DNA of 58,627 nucleotides from an uncultured Bacteroidales bacterium (GTDB lineage Bacteria > Bacteroidota > Bacteroidia > Bacteroidales > Bacteroidaceae). Both the position numbers and the translations under genes were made by a program. Location of the stretch: the NCBI GenBank assembly GCA_902763865.1, contig CACWTR010000026.1, positions 1 through 58,627 on the forward strand. The letters are read 5' to 3'. Within the stretch, counting starts at the first letter, position 1. Each line of letters starts with the position of its first letter. Positions 25,293 to 34,409 of the stretch are shown here, piece after piece. Under the pieces are notes generated by a model that searched no databases, was not told where the DNA came from, and was given only the letters and a program-made list of their open reading frames with translations.

Positions 25293-26483
25293 TCAGAACC
25301 CATATCCGAGTGACCATTCCAGGGCATAGGAGCAGTCGAACTGGTGTGCACGCAGGTCGAGGCCCGCGAACAGTCCGCCACGCTTGCTGAAGTGGTAGCG
25401 CAAGCCTATCTTCTCGTAAGTGCGCTTGACGTCCTCCGTCAGGCCGCAACGTTTGAAAAGATAGACGCCGAAAGCAACATGAAGAGAGAGCCGGCGATAC
25501 CAGAACTCCTGCTTCACGAAGGCTGCAATGCGAATGGGAGAATAGCCGTCGGGGTCCTCGCCGCCGGTCAGCAGCAAGTCAGCCTGGCGGTAGTTGTTGC
25601 AGACATAGTTGGCCTCCAGCCCAATACCTGTTGCAAAGATGGGGGAATAGCGCCATACGGACTCTGCCCCGACCGTGCCCTGGAAGCGTGCAGGGGCCAA
25701 GCGCTCCGGGCGGTCTGAAACGAGAATGGCATCCAGCTCGACGGGACAACTGTGTACACCTCCGGCAGCAAAGACGTTCCAGTGCAGTCCCTTGGGGTAG
25801 GCAGGCTTGTCGGGGGCCGTCGAGGGTTTGGCGTTGAATGATTCCTGCGAAAGGTAGTGCCGCAGCCCTACGCCCACGGAGAACTCGTTTATGCCGAGGT
25901 TCGGCGAGCGTATCATCCCGTTGGAATGGTGCGTCAGGTAGGCACCGAACTGCAACGACCACTGCGGGGCGAAGAGCCACTCGGCCTGTAGTCCGAGTCC
26001 CAGCACGAAGAGGACGTTGGAGCCGATATACTTGTTCTTCGGGTTCTGGTAGTAGTCGTAGGTCTTGCCCGTGAATGCCAGGCCAAGCTCCAGCATGGGG
26101 CCGGCACGGAAATGTCTGGTGCGGACCAGGCTGAACTCTGCCCATCCGTAGAGGTTCACGAAGTCGCCCAGGCGTGACGGACCCTTGAAGTCGAGCATTC
26201 CGAGCCGGGCGTAGGAGAGTCCGATGCCGAAGGTAGGGTAGTTGAATGCCCGCTCGTACCAGCCGCCGTCCTCGGGGTGAGTGGAAAGGCCGACAGTGGC
26301 ATTGAAGATGCCGTAGCCCTTCGTGTCCAGCATTTCGCTGTGGATATTGTGCCCGTTCAGGATATGGCTGTATCGTCCGCCTACGCTTATGTTGAGATGC
26401 TTCCTGTCCAGGGTCTGCCCGCAGGCGCAGAGGGAACCTGCCAACAGACAAGTCACGATAGCCACTATACGGTTCCTACGCAT
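25293..26483 (-). CDS. PagL-like lipid A 3-O-deacylase (acyloxyacyl hydrolase family)
   Basis: 396 residues. A signal peptide ends SLCACGQ (a Cys is present, but it is not a clean lipobox). The body is a beta-barrel with alternating hydrophobic strands and ends in an aromatic-rich GYGF, typical of outer-membrane barrels. The PagL catalytic His-Ser pair appears in YLTHHSNGMI (about residue 185). PagL enzymes remove the 3-linked acyl chain of lipid A. At 396 residues it is about twice the size of Gram-negative PagL, with a second barrel-like half, as in other Bacteroidales homologues. It has its own promoter at 26606-26636. Confidence 0.75.
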   Translation of the reverse strand: MRRNRIVAIVTCLLAGSLCACGQTLDRKHLNISVGGRYSHILNGHNIHSEMLDTKGYGIFNATVGLSTHPEDGGWYERAFNYPTFGIGLSYARLGMLDFKGPSRLGDFVNLYGWAEFSLVRTRHFRAGPMLELGLAFTGKTYDYYQNPKNKYIGSNVLFVLGLGLQAEWLFAPQWSLQFGAYLTHHSNGMIRSPNLGINEFSVGVGLRHYLSQESFNAKPSTAPDKPAYPKGLHWNVFAAGGVHSCPVELDAILVSDRPERLAPARFQGTVGAESVWRYSPIFATGIGLEANYVCNNYRQADLLLTGGEDPDGYSPIRIAAFVKQEFWYRRLSLHVAFGVYLFKRCGLTEDVKRTYEKIGLRYHFSKRGGLFAGLDLRAHQFDCSYALEWSLGYGF

Positions 26484-26605
26484 ACTTCAGAAGCTTTTTG
26501 TGTTTCTATTATTAAAGGATTTGTTTGATTCTTACGGGTTTTACTGTTGGTGTATTCTTACTCCATAGGCTATTGGGTGGTTAGTGTTTGGTTGGTTTCG
26601 TTTTA

Positions 26606-26636
26606 CAAATATAGGTTTATTTGCATTCAAAGCAAA
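26606..26636 (-). promoter_or_regulatory. Promoter of the PagL-like gene
   Basis: Minus strand TTTG (26633-26636), 19 bp, TATATTTG (26606-26613). The leader is about 115 nt. Confidence 0.75.
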
Positions 26637-26690
26637 GAATATGAAGCTTTTTTCATGCTGTAAAGGTTCTGCAGGCGGGTTACAAAGGTT

Positions 26691-26814
26691 CGGACAACGT
26701 GGTCTAAAACTATTTTCATGGTTTGAAAATTAATTTTCACGTCATGAAAATATATTTTCACGGTTTGAAAATTGATTTTCACGTCGTGAAAATAGTTTTG
26801 TGTTGCGTTGTCCG
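26691..26814. repeat. TTTTCA palindrome array, copy 2, with terminal inverted repeats
   Basis: Four TTTTCA-N5-TGAAAA units (26712-26793, linkers TTAA, TATA, TTGA) lie inside flanks CGGACAACG (26691-26699) and CGTTGTCCG (26806-26814) with AAAACT next to the array on both sides. The whole 124 bp is a nested inverted repeat. It is the inverted form of the element at 3842-3923. The gap 26484-26909 holds this element, the PagL promoter and the -7 box TAACTTTG (26871-26878) of the S41 gene. Confidence 0.9.
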
Positions 26815-26909
26815 GAGTTTTGTTTTCCATTCTTTTTGGTTTTGGATGTCGGTATGTCGAAAAATTGTTGTAACTTTGCGGGCATAAAGTATCAAAACAG
26901 CAATTCCCT

Positions 26910-28514
26910 ATGAAGAAACTCTCATTGGCCGTATGCGCTCTGCTCGCCTGCATGAGCCTGCAGGCACAGCTGCGCTTCGGCAATTCTCCCGCACAGCAGG
27001 GGGCGCCGAGCGAACTGGAGAAGAACATCCAGAAGCTGGTCATGGCCAGCTTCGTGATAAACAATTTCTACGTCGATAGCGTCGATTCGAAGAAGCTTGT
27101 GGAGGATGCCATCGGCGGCATCCTCTCGAAGCTGGACCCGCATTCGGCCTACACCAACGCGAAGGACACGAAGAAGTTCACGGAGCCGCTGGAAGGTTCG
27201 TTTGAAGGCATCGGCGTGCAGTTCAACATGCTGGAGGACACGCTGCTCGTCATCCAGCCCGTGCCGAAGGGACCGAGCGAGCGGGTAGGCATCCTGGCGG
27301 GCGACCGCATTGTCAGCGTGGCGGACACGGCCATTGCAGGCGTCAAGATGAGCCGCGAGGAAATCATGCACCGTCTGCGCGGCAAGAAGGGCACCATCGC
27401 CCGCCTCGGCGTGGTGCGCCGCGGCATCCGCGACACGCTCCGCTTCGACGTGAAGCGCGACCGCATCCCCGTCAACTCGGTGGATGCCGCCTACATGGTG
27501 ACGCCCTCCATCGGCCTGATCCGCTTCAACAACTTTGCGCAGACTACCCACGACGAGGTGGTCAATGCCATCCAGAAGCTCAAGAAGCAGGGCATGACGG
27601 ACCTCATCATCGACCTGCAGCAGAACTCGGGCGGCTTCCTGCAGGCCGCTGCCGACATCGCCTCGGAGTTCCTGCCCAAGGGCGACATGATTGTCTATAC
27701 GAAAGGCCGCAGCGTGCCCAACCAGGAGTTCCGCAGCTCGGGCGGCAGTGCCTTCCAGCAGGGTAGGGTAGCGGTGCTCATCGACGAGTACAGCGCCTCG
27801 GCAGCCGAAATCCTCAGCGGTGCCATCCAGGACCAGGACCGCGGCATCGTAGTAGGCCGCCGTTCCTTCGGCAAGGGACTGGTGCAACGCCCCTTCGACA
27901 TGCCCGACGGCAGCATGATACGCCTCACCACCGCACGCTACTACACGCCCAGCGGACGCTCCATACAGAAACCCTACGAGAAGGGCAAGATGCTCGACTA
28001 CGCCCGCGACGTCATCAACCGCTACAACAAGGGCGAGCTGACCAATGCCGACAGCATCCACTTCCCCGACTCGCTGCGCTACCAGACGCTCCGCAAGGGT
28101 CGCACCGTCTATGGCGGCGGCGGCATCATGCCCGACTGCTTCGTGCCCCTCGACACGACCAAGTATGCCAAGTGCTACCGCGAACTATCGGCCAAGAGCA
28201 TCATCATCAACGCCAACCTCCGCTACATGGACAAGAACCGCAAGAAGCTCGCCAAGACATACACCAGCTTCGAGAAGTTCAAGGCTGAGTACGAAGTGCC
28301 GCAGGACCTCATCGACAACATCTTTGCCGAAGGCGAGAAGCAGGACATACGCCCCAAGGACGACGAAGAGCGGCAGAAGGCCACCGAGAACATACGGCTC
28401 ATCATCAAGGGCCTCGTGGCACGCGACCTCTGGGACATGAGCGAGTACTTCAGCATCATCTACGAGAACGACGAAGTGGTCCGCAAAGCAGTGGAACTCT
28501 TAAGCCAGCAATAA
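26910..28514 (+). CDS. S41-family C-terminal processing peptidase
   Basis: 534 residues with a signal peptide (MKKLSLAVCALLACMSLQAQ). Domains in order: an N-terminal helical segment, a PDZ domain (about 80-170, with GIGVQFNMLEDTLLV, GILAGDRIVSV), the S41 core with LIIDLQQNSGGFL, and the catalytic Ser in DEYSASAAEI and Lys in RSFGKGLVQ (about residues 290-322), and a C-terminal helical region. It is a periplasmic Ser-Lys protease that trims or degrades exported proteins. ybeY follows after 41 bp containing a C/G palindrome. Confidence 0.93.
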   Translation: MKKLSLAVCALLACMSLQAQLRFGNSPAQQGAPSELEKNIQKLVMASFVINNFYVDSVDSKKLVEDAIGGILSKLDPHSAYTNAKDTKKFTEPLEGSFEGIGVQFNMLEDTLLVIQPVPKGPSERVGILAGDRIVSVADTAIAGVKMSREEIMHRLRGKKGTIARLGVVRRGIRDTLRFDVKRDRIPVNSVDAAYMVTPSIGLIRFNNFAQTTHDEVVNAIQKLKKQGMTDLIIDLQQNSGGFLQAAADIASEFLPKGDMIVYTKGRSVPNQEFRSSGGSAFQQGRVAVLIDEYSASAAEILSGAIQDQDRGIVVGRRSFGKGLVQRPFDMPDGSMIRLTTARYYTPSGRSIQKPYEKGKMLDYARDVINRYNKGELTNADSIHFPDSLRYQTLRKGRTVYGGGGIMPDCFVPLDTTKYAKCYRELSAKSIIINANLRYMDKNRKKLAKTYTSFEKFKAEYEVPQDLIDNIFAEGEKQDIRPKDDEERQKATENIRLIIKGLVARDLWDMSEYFSIIYENDEVVRKAVELLSQQ

Positions 28515-28555
28515 AAAACTCCCTCTCCTTGGGAGAGGGTAGGGAAGAGGCTCTA

Positions 28556-29050
28556 ATGATAACCTACAACACCATAAACACAGCGATGCCCGACATAGCC
28601 GAGGCAGAGGTCACGGCATGGCTCAGGCAAGTGGCAAGGAGCTACGGCAAGGTGCTGGGCGACGTGAACTACATCTTCGTCGATGACGAAACCATCCTCT
28701 CCGTCAACCAACGCTTCCTGGGCCACGACTACTACACCGACCACATCGGCTTCGACTACTCCGAGGGCAACGCCCTCTCCGGCGACATCTACATCAGCCT
28801 CGACACCGTCCGCACCAACGCCGCGCTGTACGGTGCTACACCCGCCGAAGAGCTGCGCCGCATCATCGTCCACGGACTGCTCCACCTCTGCGGCCTCCGC
28901 GACAAGAGCCCCGAGGAACAGACCCGCATGCGCCAGGCCGAGGACAAAGCCCTTCGGGAGCAAGGAGCAAGGGGCAAGGAGCAAGAGAAAACTGTGGCTT
29001 CAGAACAATCCTCTTGCCCCCGCCCCTTGCCCCTTGCCCCTAATAATTGA
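28556..29050 (+). CDS. ybeY: Endoribonuclease YbeY with repeat-derived C-terminal tail
   Basis: 164 residues from ATG 28556. It is a metal-dependent RNase involved in 16S rRNA maturation and ribosome quality control. The signature [16 protein letters not shown] is present (normally HGxLHLxGxDH); the last His of the triad is replaced by a Lys-containing variant in this family branch. The last 25-30 residues ([20 protein letters not shown] onward) exceed the family's length and are encoded by a GC-rich inverted repeat at 28968-29029. ruvB starts 9 bp after the stop. Confidence 0.9.
   Translation: MITYNTINTAMPDIAEAEVTAWLRQVARSYGKVLGDVNYIFVDDETILSVNQRFLGHDYYTDHIGFDYSEGNALSGDIYISLDTVRTNAALYGATPAEELRRIIVHGLLHLCGLRDKSPEEQTRMRQAEDKALREQGARGKEQEKTVASEQSSCPRPLPLAPNN
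28968..29029 (+). repeat. Inverted repeat encoding the YbeY tail
   Basis: CAAGGGGC (28968-28975) pairs with GCCCCTTG (29022-29029), and GCAAGAG (28981-28987) with CTCTTGC (29011-29017). It may fold as a hairpin between ybeY and ruvB. Confidence 0.7.
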
Positions 29051-29058
29051 AATTTACT

Positions 29059-30093
29059 ATGGAAGAATTCGACATAAGACAAGAAGGACGGCAGAAGGAA
29101 AAGGACTTCGAGAACGCCCTGCGCCCGTTGCAATTCGACGACTTCAGCGGACAGCAGAAGGTGGTCGATAACCTGCGCATCTTCGTCGAGGCAGCCAAGT
29201 ATCGCGGCGAACCCCTCGACCACACCCTCCTGCACGGCCCACCCGGACTGGGCAAGACCACCCTCTCCAACATCATCGCCAACGAGCTGGGCGTAGGCTT
29301 CAAGCTCACCAGCGGACCCGTGCTCGACAAGCCCGGCGACCTGGCAGGCATCCTCACCTCGCTGGAGCCCAACGACGTGCTCTTCATCGACGAGATACAC
29401 CGCCTCTCGCCCGTCGTGGAGGAATACCTCTACTCGGCAATGGAGGACTACCGCATCGACATCATGATAGACAAAGGCCCGTCGGCCCGCAGCATACAGA
29501 TCGACCTCTCGCCCTTCACGCTCGTAGGTGCCACCACACGCAGCGGCCTGCTCACCGCACCCCTTCGCGCACGCTTCGGCATCAACATGCACCTCGAGTA
29601 CTACGACGCCACCACGCTCCAGAAGATCGTAATGCGCTCCAGCAGCATCCTGGGCGTACCCATCGACACGGAAGCCGCCGGCGAGATAGCCAGCCGCAGC
29701 CGCGGCACACCGCGCATAGCCAACGCCCTGCTGCGACGCGTGCGCGACTTCGCACAGGTCAAAGGCAACGGACGCATCGACCTGCGGATAGCACGCATCG
29801 CACTCGAAGCACTCAACATCGACCGCTACGGCCTCGACGAGATTGACAACAAGATACTGCTCACCATCATCGACAAGTTCAAGGGCGGTCCCGTAGGCAT
29901 CGGCACCATCGCCACCGCCGTGGGCGAGGATGCAGGCACCGTGGAGGAAGTCTATGAACCGTTCCTCATCAAGGAAGGCTTCATCAAGCGCACACCCCGA
30001 GGCCGCGAAGTGACAGAACTCGCCTACCGACACCTGGGTCGTCCCATGGGCAATCGCTACGGCAATCCCCTGCAAGGCGACCTCTTCGACTAA
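29059..30093 (+). CDS. ruvB: Holliday junction branch migration helicase RuvB
   Basis: 344 residues. The AAA+ motor of RuvAB shows Walker [10 protein letters not shown], Walker B VLFIDEIH, sensor-1 [12 protein letters not shown], and arginine finger region LRARFG, then the winged-helix domain with [14 protein letters not shown] and the C-terminal [13 protein letters not shown]. Start ATG 29059 keeps the family N-terminus. It probably shares a message with ybeY. Confidence 0.97.
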   Translation: MEEFDIRQEGRQKEKDFENALRPLQFDDFSGQQKVVDNLRIFVEAAKYRGEPLDHTLLHGPPGLGKTTLSNIIANELGVGFKLTSGPVLDKPGDLAGILTSLEPNDVLFIDEIHRLSPVVEEYLYSAMEDYRIDIMIDKGPSARSIQIDLSPFTLVGATTRSGLLTAPLRARFGINMHLEYYDATTLQKIVMRSSSILGVPIDTEAAGEIASRSRGTPRIANALLRRVRDFAQVKGNGRIDLRIARIALEALNIDRYGLDEIDNKILLTIIDKFKGGPVGIGTIATAVGEDAGTVEEVYEPFLIKEGFIKRTPRGREVTELAYRHLGRPMGNRYGNPLQGDLFD

Positions 30094-30105
30094 AGCGAGT
30101 AAATT

Positions 30106-30168
30106 CTAGACTCTCTAGATAACCTAGTCTCTCTAGACTCTCTAGATAATCTAGACTCTCTAGATAGT
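30106..30168. repeat. Nine-bp CTAG minisatellite, seven units
   Basis: Seven tandem 9-mers each start CTAG: CTAGACTCT, CTAGATAAC, CTAGTCTCT, CTAGACTCT, CTAGATAAT, CTAGACTCT, CTAGATAGT. It lies between ruvB and the next gene. Related arrays are at 50825 and 51246. Confidence 0.95.
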
Positions 30169-30188
30169 AACAAAAAAAATTAGCTTCT

Positions 30189-31418
30189 ATGGTATTGAAC
30201 TACATTTGGATTGGCTTCTTTGCCATCGCTTTCCTGATTGCTGCGGTGCAGCTCCTGCTGGGCAACACTGAGGTGTTCCCAGCCATCATGAACAGCACAT
30301 TCGACAACGCCAAAACCGCCTTCGAGATTTCCCTCGGACTGACAGGCGTGCTCTCCCTCTGGATGGGCATCATGAAGATAGGCGAGAAGGGCGGACTCGT
30401 CGATGTCATAGCCCGCTGGCTGTCGCCCCTCATGGTGCGGCTCTTCCCTGAGATACCCGCCGGACACCCCGTGTTCGGTCACATCTTCATGAACTTCAGC
30501 GCCAACATGCTGGGACTGGACAACGCTGCCACTCCCTTGGGCCTCAAGGCAATGGAGGGCTTGCAGGAACTGAACCAGAAGAAGGACACAGCCACCAATG
30601 CCATGATCATGTTCCTGGTGCTCAACACCAGCGGACTGACCATCATCCCCGTCGGCGTAATGACCTACAGGGCCGTGGCAGGCGCAGCACAGCCCACCGA
30701 TGTCTTCATCCCCATCCTCATCGCCACCTCCGTCGCCACCCTTGCCGGCATGATTGTCACCAGCATCTATCAGCACATCAACCTCTTCAACCGCACCATC
30801 ATGACATTCGTGCTCGGGCTCTGCATCCTGGTGAGCGGCATCATCTGGCTCTCGACCCAAGTCAGCCGCGAGACGATGAACCTGTGGAGCACCGTCCTGG
30901 CCAACGTCATGCTCTTCTCCATCATCATGGCCTTCATCTGGGCAGGTGTAAGGAAGAAGGTAAACGTCTATGAAGCATTCGTGGAGGGAGCAAAGGGCGG
31001 CTTCGACACCGCCGTGCGCATCATCCCCTACCTGGTTGCCATTCTGGTTGCCATCGGCGTGTTCCGCGCCTCCGGAGCGATGGACTTCATCGTGGGCGGA
31101 GCAGGCAAACTCGTGGAGATGCTGGGCGGCAACGCCGACTACGTGGCAGCCCTGCCCACAGCCATCATGAAGCCCCTGTCGGGCAGCGGCGCACGCGGCA
31201 TGATGGTCGATGCCATGCAACAGTACGGCCCCGACTCCTTCATAGGCCGACTCTCCTGCATCTTCCAGGGAGCCACGGACACGACGTTCTACATCCTGGC
31301 CGTCTATTTCGGCTCCGTCGGCGTACGCAAGACGCGCCATGCCGTCACCGCAGGTCTCCTGGCCGACCTCTTCGGCATCATCGCAGCCATGGCCGTCGCC
31401 GCCATCTTCTTCGGATAA
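30189..31418 (+). CDS. Nucleoside recognition/Gate domain membrane protein (SpmA-SpmB fused type)
   Basis: 409 residues with about eight or nine hydrophobic helices. Two Gate domains are visible. The first has NFSANMLGLDNAATPLGLKAM (the conserved GLDNAATP motif); the second has ALPTAIMKPLSGSGARGMMV and FIGRLSCIFQGATDTTFY. This pair equals SpmA plus SpmB of spore formers fused in one chain, common in non-spore-forming Bacteroidetes, where the function is unknown. It is followed after 50 bp by uxaB; the short spacer contains repeated CTAATC. Confidence 0.85.
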   Translation: MVLNYIWIGFFAIAFLIAAVQLLLGNTEVFPAIMNSTFDNAKTAFEISLGLTGVLSLWMGIMKIGEKGGLVDVIARWLSPLMVRLFPEIPAGHPVFGHIFMNFSANMLGLDNAATPLGLKAMEGLQELNQKKDTATNAMIMFLVLNTSGLTIIPVGVMTYRAVAGAAQPTDVFIPILIATSVATLAGMIVTSIYQHINLFNRTIMTFVLGLCILVSGIIWLSTQVSRETMNLWSTVLANVMLFSIIMAFIWAGVRKKVNVYEAFVEGAKGGFDTAVRIIPYLVAILVAIGVFRASGAMDFIVGGAGKLVEMLGGNADYVAALPTAIMKPLSGSGARGMMVDAMQQYGPDSFIGRLSCIFQGATDTTFYILAVYFGSVGVRKTRHAVTAGLLADLFGIIAAMAVAAIFFG

Positions 31419-31468
31419 CCCCTAATCTCTAATCTACTAATCCCTAATCTACTAAAATCCCTAATCCC

Positions 31469-32950
31469 ATGTATCCCCTCAATTCCACAACAGCCACAAA
31501 GACACAACGCCCGGTGCGCATCATACAGTTCGGCGAAGGAAACTTCCTTCGTGCATTCGTCGATTGGATTGTATGGCAGATGGACCGGCGCACCGACTTC
31601 GATGCCTCCGTTGTCATCGTGCAACCCATAGCACATGGCATGACAGAACAACTCGAGGCCCAGAACTGTCTCTATCATGTAAACCTGCAGGGCCTTGTCG
31701 ATGGACAGCCCGTGAATTCACTCGAACTTATCGACAGCGTGAGCCGCACGGTCAACCCCTATGCCGACCACACAGCCTTCCTTGCGCTGGCCGAACAGCC
31801 AGACATCCGCTTCGTTGTCTCCAACACGACAGAGGCCGGCATAGCCTTCGACCCTACCTGCCGCCTCTCCGACGCACCGCCGGCATCCTATCCGGCCAAG
31901 CTGACGCAACTGCTCTACCATCGGTTCCGTGCCTTTGGCGGAGATGCACAGCGCGGACTCATCATCCTCCCCTGCGAGCTCATCTTCCAGAACGGACACC
32001 ACCTCGCCGACTGCATCCGCAGCTACATCGACCTTTGGCAGGACGAAATGGGCACCGACAGCGAGCCGTTCCGCCAGTGGTTCGAGCAGGCGTGCTATGT
32101 CTGCACGACGCTGGTTGACCGCATCGTGCCGGGCTTCCCGCGCCGCGACATCGATGCCATCCAGCAGAGGGCAGGCTTTGCTGACCAGATGGTGGTGCAG
32201 GCCGAGGCCTTCCACCTTTGGGTGATTGAGGCTGCGCCGAATCTCCCGCTGGAACAGCTTGCCCGGGAGTTCCCTGCTGACAAGGCAGGCCTGCATGTCG
32301 TCTTCACCCGCGACGAGTCGCCCTATCACGAGCGGAAGGTGACGCTCCTCAACGGTCCGCACACCATCCTCTCGCCCGTGGCATTCCTGGCCGGACTGAA
32401 TATCGTGCGCGATGCCTGTCAGCATGAGACCATCGGCCCATTCGTCCGCCGTGTGATGTACGAGGAACTGCTGCCCACCCTGAACCTTCCCGAGGACGAG
32501 CTGCGCCGCTTTGCCGACGATGTTATGGAGCGTTTCTGCAATCCCTTCGTTGACCACCAGCTCACGAGCATCATGCTCAACAGCCTGCCCAAGTTCCAGA
32601 CGCGTGACCTGCCTGGCCTGAAAACCTACATCGAGCGTCGCGGCTGCCTGCCACAGGGCATCGTTCTTGGCCTCGCAGCCATCTGCATCTACTACCGCGG
32701 AGGCCAACGTGCCGACGGAACAGCCATTCAGCCCAACGACGACCCGCGCATCATGCAGCTTCTGACCGACCTCTGGGCAACAGGCGACGCGCACCGCGTG
32801 GCCGAAGGTGTCCTTGCAGCCAAAGAACTCATCTGGCACGAATATGGCGACCTGAATGCCATCCCCGGCCTCACCGACCTCCTTGCCCGAGACATTCAGT
32901 GCATCCTCGACCACGGCATGATGGAAACAGTGAAGAGAATAATCGCATGA
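31469..32950 (+). CDS. uxaB: Tagaturonate reductase (altronate oxidoreductase)
   Basis: 493 residues, polyol/mannitol dehydrogenase superfamily. It reduces tagaturonate to altronate with NADH in galacturonate breakdown. The N-terminal nucleotide-binding segment reads RIIQFGEGNFLRAFVDWIV, later VSNTTEAGIAF, and the catalytic Lys/His region includes ERKVTLLNGPHTILSPVAF. The start of uxaA overlaps its stop by 4 bases (ATGA), so the two are translationally coupled. Confidence 0.93.
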   Translation: MYPLNSTTATKTQRPVRIIQFGEGNFLRAFVDWIVWQMDRRTDFDASVVIVQPIAHGMTEQLEAQNCLYHVNLQGLVDGQPVNSLELIDSVSRTVNPYADHTAFLALAEQPDIRFVVSNTTEAGIAFDPTCRLSDAPPASYPAKLTQLLYHRFRAFGGDAQRGLIILPCELIFQNGHHLADCIRSYIDLWQDEMGTDSEPFRQWFEQACYVCTTLVDRIVPGFPRRDIDAIQQRAGFADQMVVQAEAFHLWVIEAAPNLPLEQLAREFPADKAGLHVVFTRDESPYHERKVTLLNGPHTILSPVAFLAGLNIVRDACQHETIGPFVRRVMYEELLPTLNLPEDELRRFADDVMERFCNPFVDHQLTSIMLNSLPKFQTRDLPGLKTYIERRGCLPQGIVLGLAAICIYYRGGQRADGTAIQPNDDPRIMQLLTDLWATGDAHRVAEGVLAAKELIWHEYGDLNAIPGLTDLLARDIQCILDHGMMETVKRIIA

Positions 32951-34398
32951 TGAAGGAATCTATTCGCATCAATCCTGCCGACACCGTGGCCGTTGCCCTG
33001 CAAGACCTGCCCGGCATCCCCGCCGGCCACAAGTTTGCCCTGCGCGACATTGCAGCGGGCGAAGACATCATCAAGTACGGCAACCCCATCGGCCATGCCC
33101 TGCACGCCATCCGCAAAGGAGAGCTTGTCGATCACCACAACATCGCCACGAACCTGAGCGGCACGCTGGACTACGGAGACATAAGAAGGGAATGTGCGGA
33201 AAGCGACAGCCATTCCAAGTTTCCGTCCTTAACCTTCCCGGGCTATCTGCGGGCGGACGGCAGGGTCGGCATCCGCAACGACATCTGGGTCATTCCCACG
33301 GTGGGATGCGTCAATGGCATCTGCCGCCAGATAGTAGAGCAAGCAGGCGTAGGAATAAACTTCTCCCACAACTACGGCTGCTCACAGCTGGGCGACGACC
33401 ACGAGAACACACGAAAGATTCTGGCGGACATGGTTCTGCACCCCAATGCGGGCGGCGTTCTCGTCGTGGGTCTGGGTTGCGAGAATAATCAGCCAAGGGA
33501 GTTCGAGAAGTTGCTGGGCGACTATGACCGGCGGCGCATCCGCTTCCTCATTGCACAGGAAACGGAAGGCAACGAGGTGGAGGCCGGAGCCAAGATTGTC
33601 AGGGAGCTCTACGAACAGGCCCGCAGCGACGAGCGCGTGCCGGTGCCGCTGTCCAGCCTGCGTGTCGGCCTGAAGTGCGGCGGCTCCGACGGCTTCTCGG
33701 GCATCACCGCCAACCCGCTCCTTGGTGCCTTCTCCGACTGGCTTTGTGCACGGGGCGGCACGACCATCCTCACCGAGGTGCCCGAGATGTTCGGTGCCGA
33801 ACACCTGCTCATGCGCCGTGCTGCCTCCGACGATGTCCTGAAGGCCACCATACGCCTTATCAATAACTTCAAGGAGTACTACCTCAGCCACGGGCAGCCC
33901 GTAGGCGAGAACCCGTCGCCCGGCAACAAGGCCGGCGGCATCTCTACCCTCGAGGAGAAGGCTCTCGGCTGCACCCAAAAGAGCGGCACGTCGCCCGTCC
34001 GCGGCGTATTGGAATATGGTGAACGCCTTCCGGCCCCGAGCCTCGAATGCGGCCCAAGCGGGCTGTTCCTGCTCTCGGCACCGGGCAACGACCTTGTGGC
34101 ATCTACAGCACTTGCTGCCGCCGGATGCCAGCTTGTCCTCTTCACCACGGGTCGCGGCACTCCCTTTTCCACCTTCGTGCCTACACTGAAAGTAGCCACA
34201 AACAGCGACCTTGCCCAGCACAAGCCTCAGTGGATGGACTTCGATGCCGGCACCCTCGTCAGCCGGGACGAGCCGATGGACGAGCTGCTGGAACGCTTCA
34301 TCGCTTGCGTCCTGGACATCGTAGGCGGGCAGCCCACATGTGCAGAACAGGCACACATCCACGACATGGCCATCTGGAAGAACGGTGTCACACTGTAA
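32947..34398 (+). CDS. uxaA: Altronate dehydratase
   Basis: 483 residues from ATG 32947 (a second ATG is at 32950). It dehydrates altronate to 2-keto-3-deoxygluconate. An N-terminal SAF domain (about 1-90: AGHKFALRDIAAGEDIIKYG) is followed by the catalytic D-galactarate dehydratase/altronate hydrolase domain with FSHNYGCSQLGDDHENT, GLKCGGSDGFSGITANP, and the C-terminal KVATNSDL. With uxaB it forms part of galacturonate use; uxaC and the aldolase are not in the window. It converges with the export adaptor gene. Confidence 0.94.
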   Translation: MMKESIRINPADTVAVALQDLPGIPAGHKFALRDIAAGEDIIKYGNPIGHALHAIRKGELVDHHNIATNLSGTLDYGDIRRECAESDSHSKFPSLTFPGYLRADGRVGIRNDIWVIPTVGCVNGICRQIVEQAGVGINFSHNYGCSQLGDDHENTRKILADMVLHPNAGGVLVVGLGCENNQPREFEKLLGDYDRRRIRFLIAQETEGNEVEAGAKIVRELYEQARSDERVPVPLSSLRVGLKCGGSDGFSGITANPLLGAFSDWLCARGGTTILTEVPEMFGAEHLLMRRAASDDVLKATIRLINNFKEYYLSHGQPVGENPSPGNKAGGISTLEEKALGCTQKSGTSPVRGVLEYGERLPAPSLECGPSGLFLLSAPGNDLVASTALAAAGCQLVLFTTGRGTPFSTFVPTLKVATNSDLAQHKPQWMDFDAGTLVSRDEPMDELLERFIACVLDIVGGQPTCAEQAHIHDMAIWKNGVTL

Positions 34399-34409
34399 AG
34401 CCTTCCCCC

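Noticed and set aside
26922-28061. Long minus-strand frame (379 codons) opposite the S41 peptidase
   Set aside because: It is a codon-bias shadow of a high-GC gene. It has no motifs and overlaps a well-supported gene entirely.
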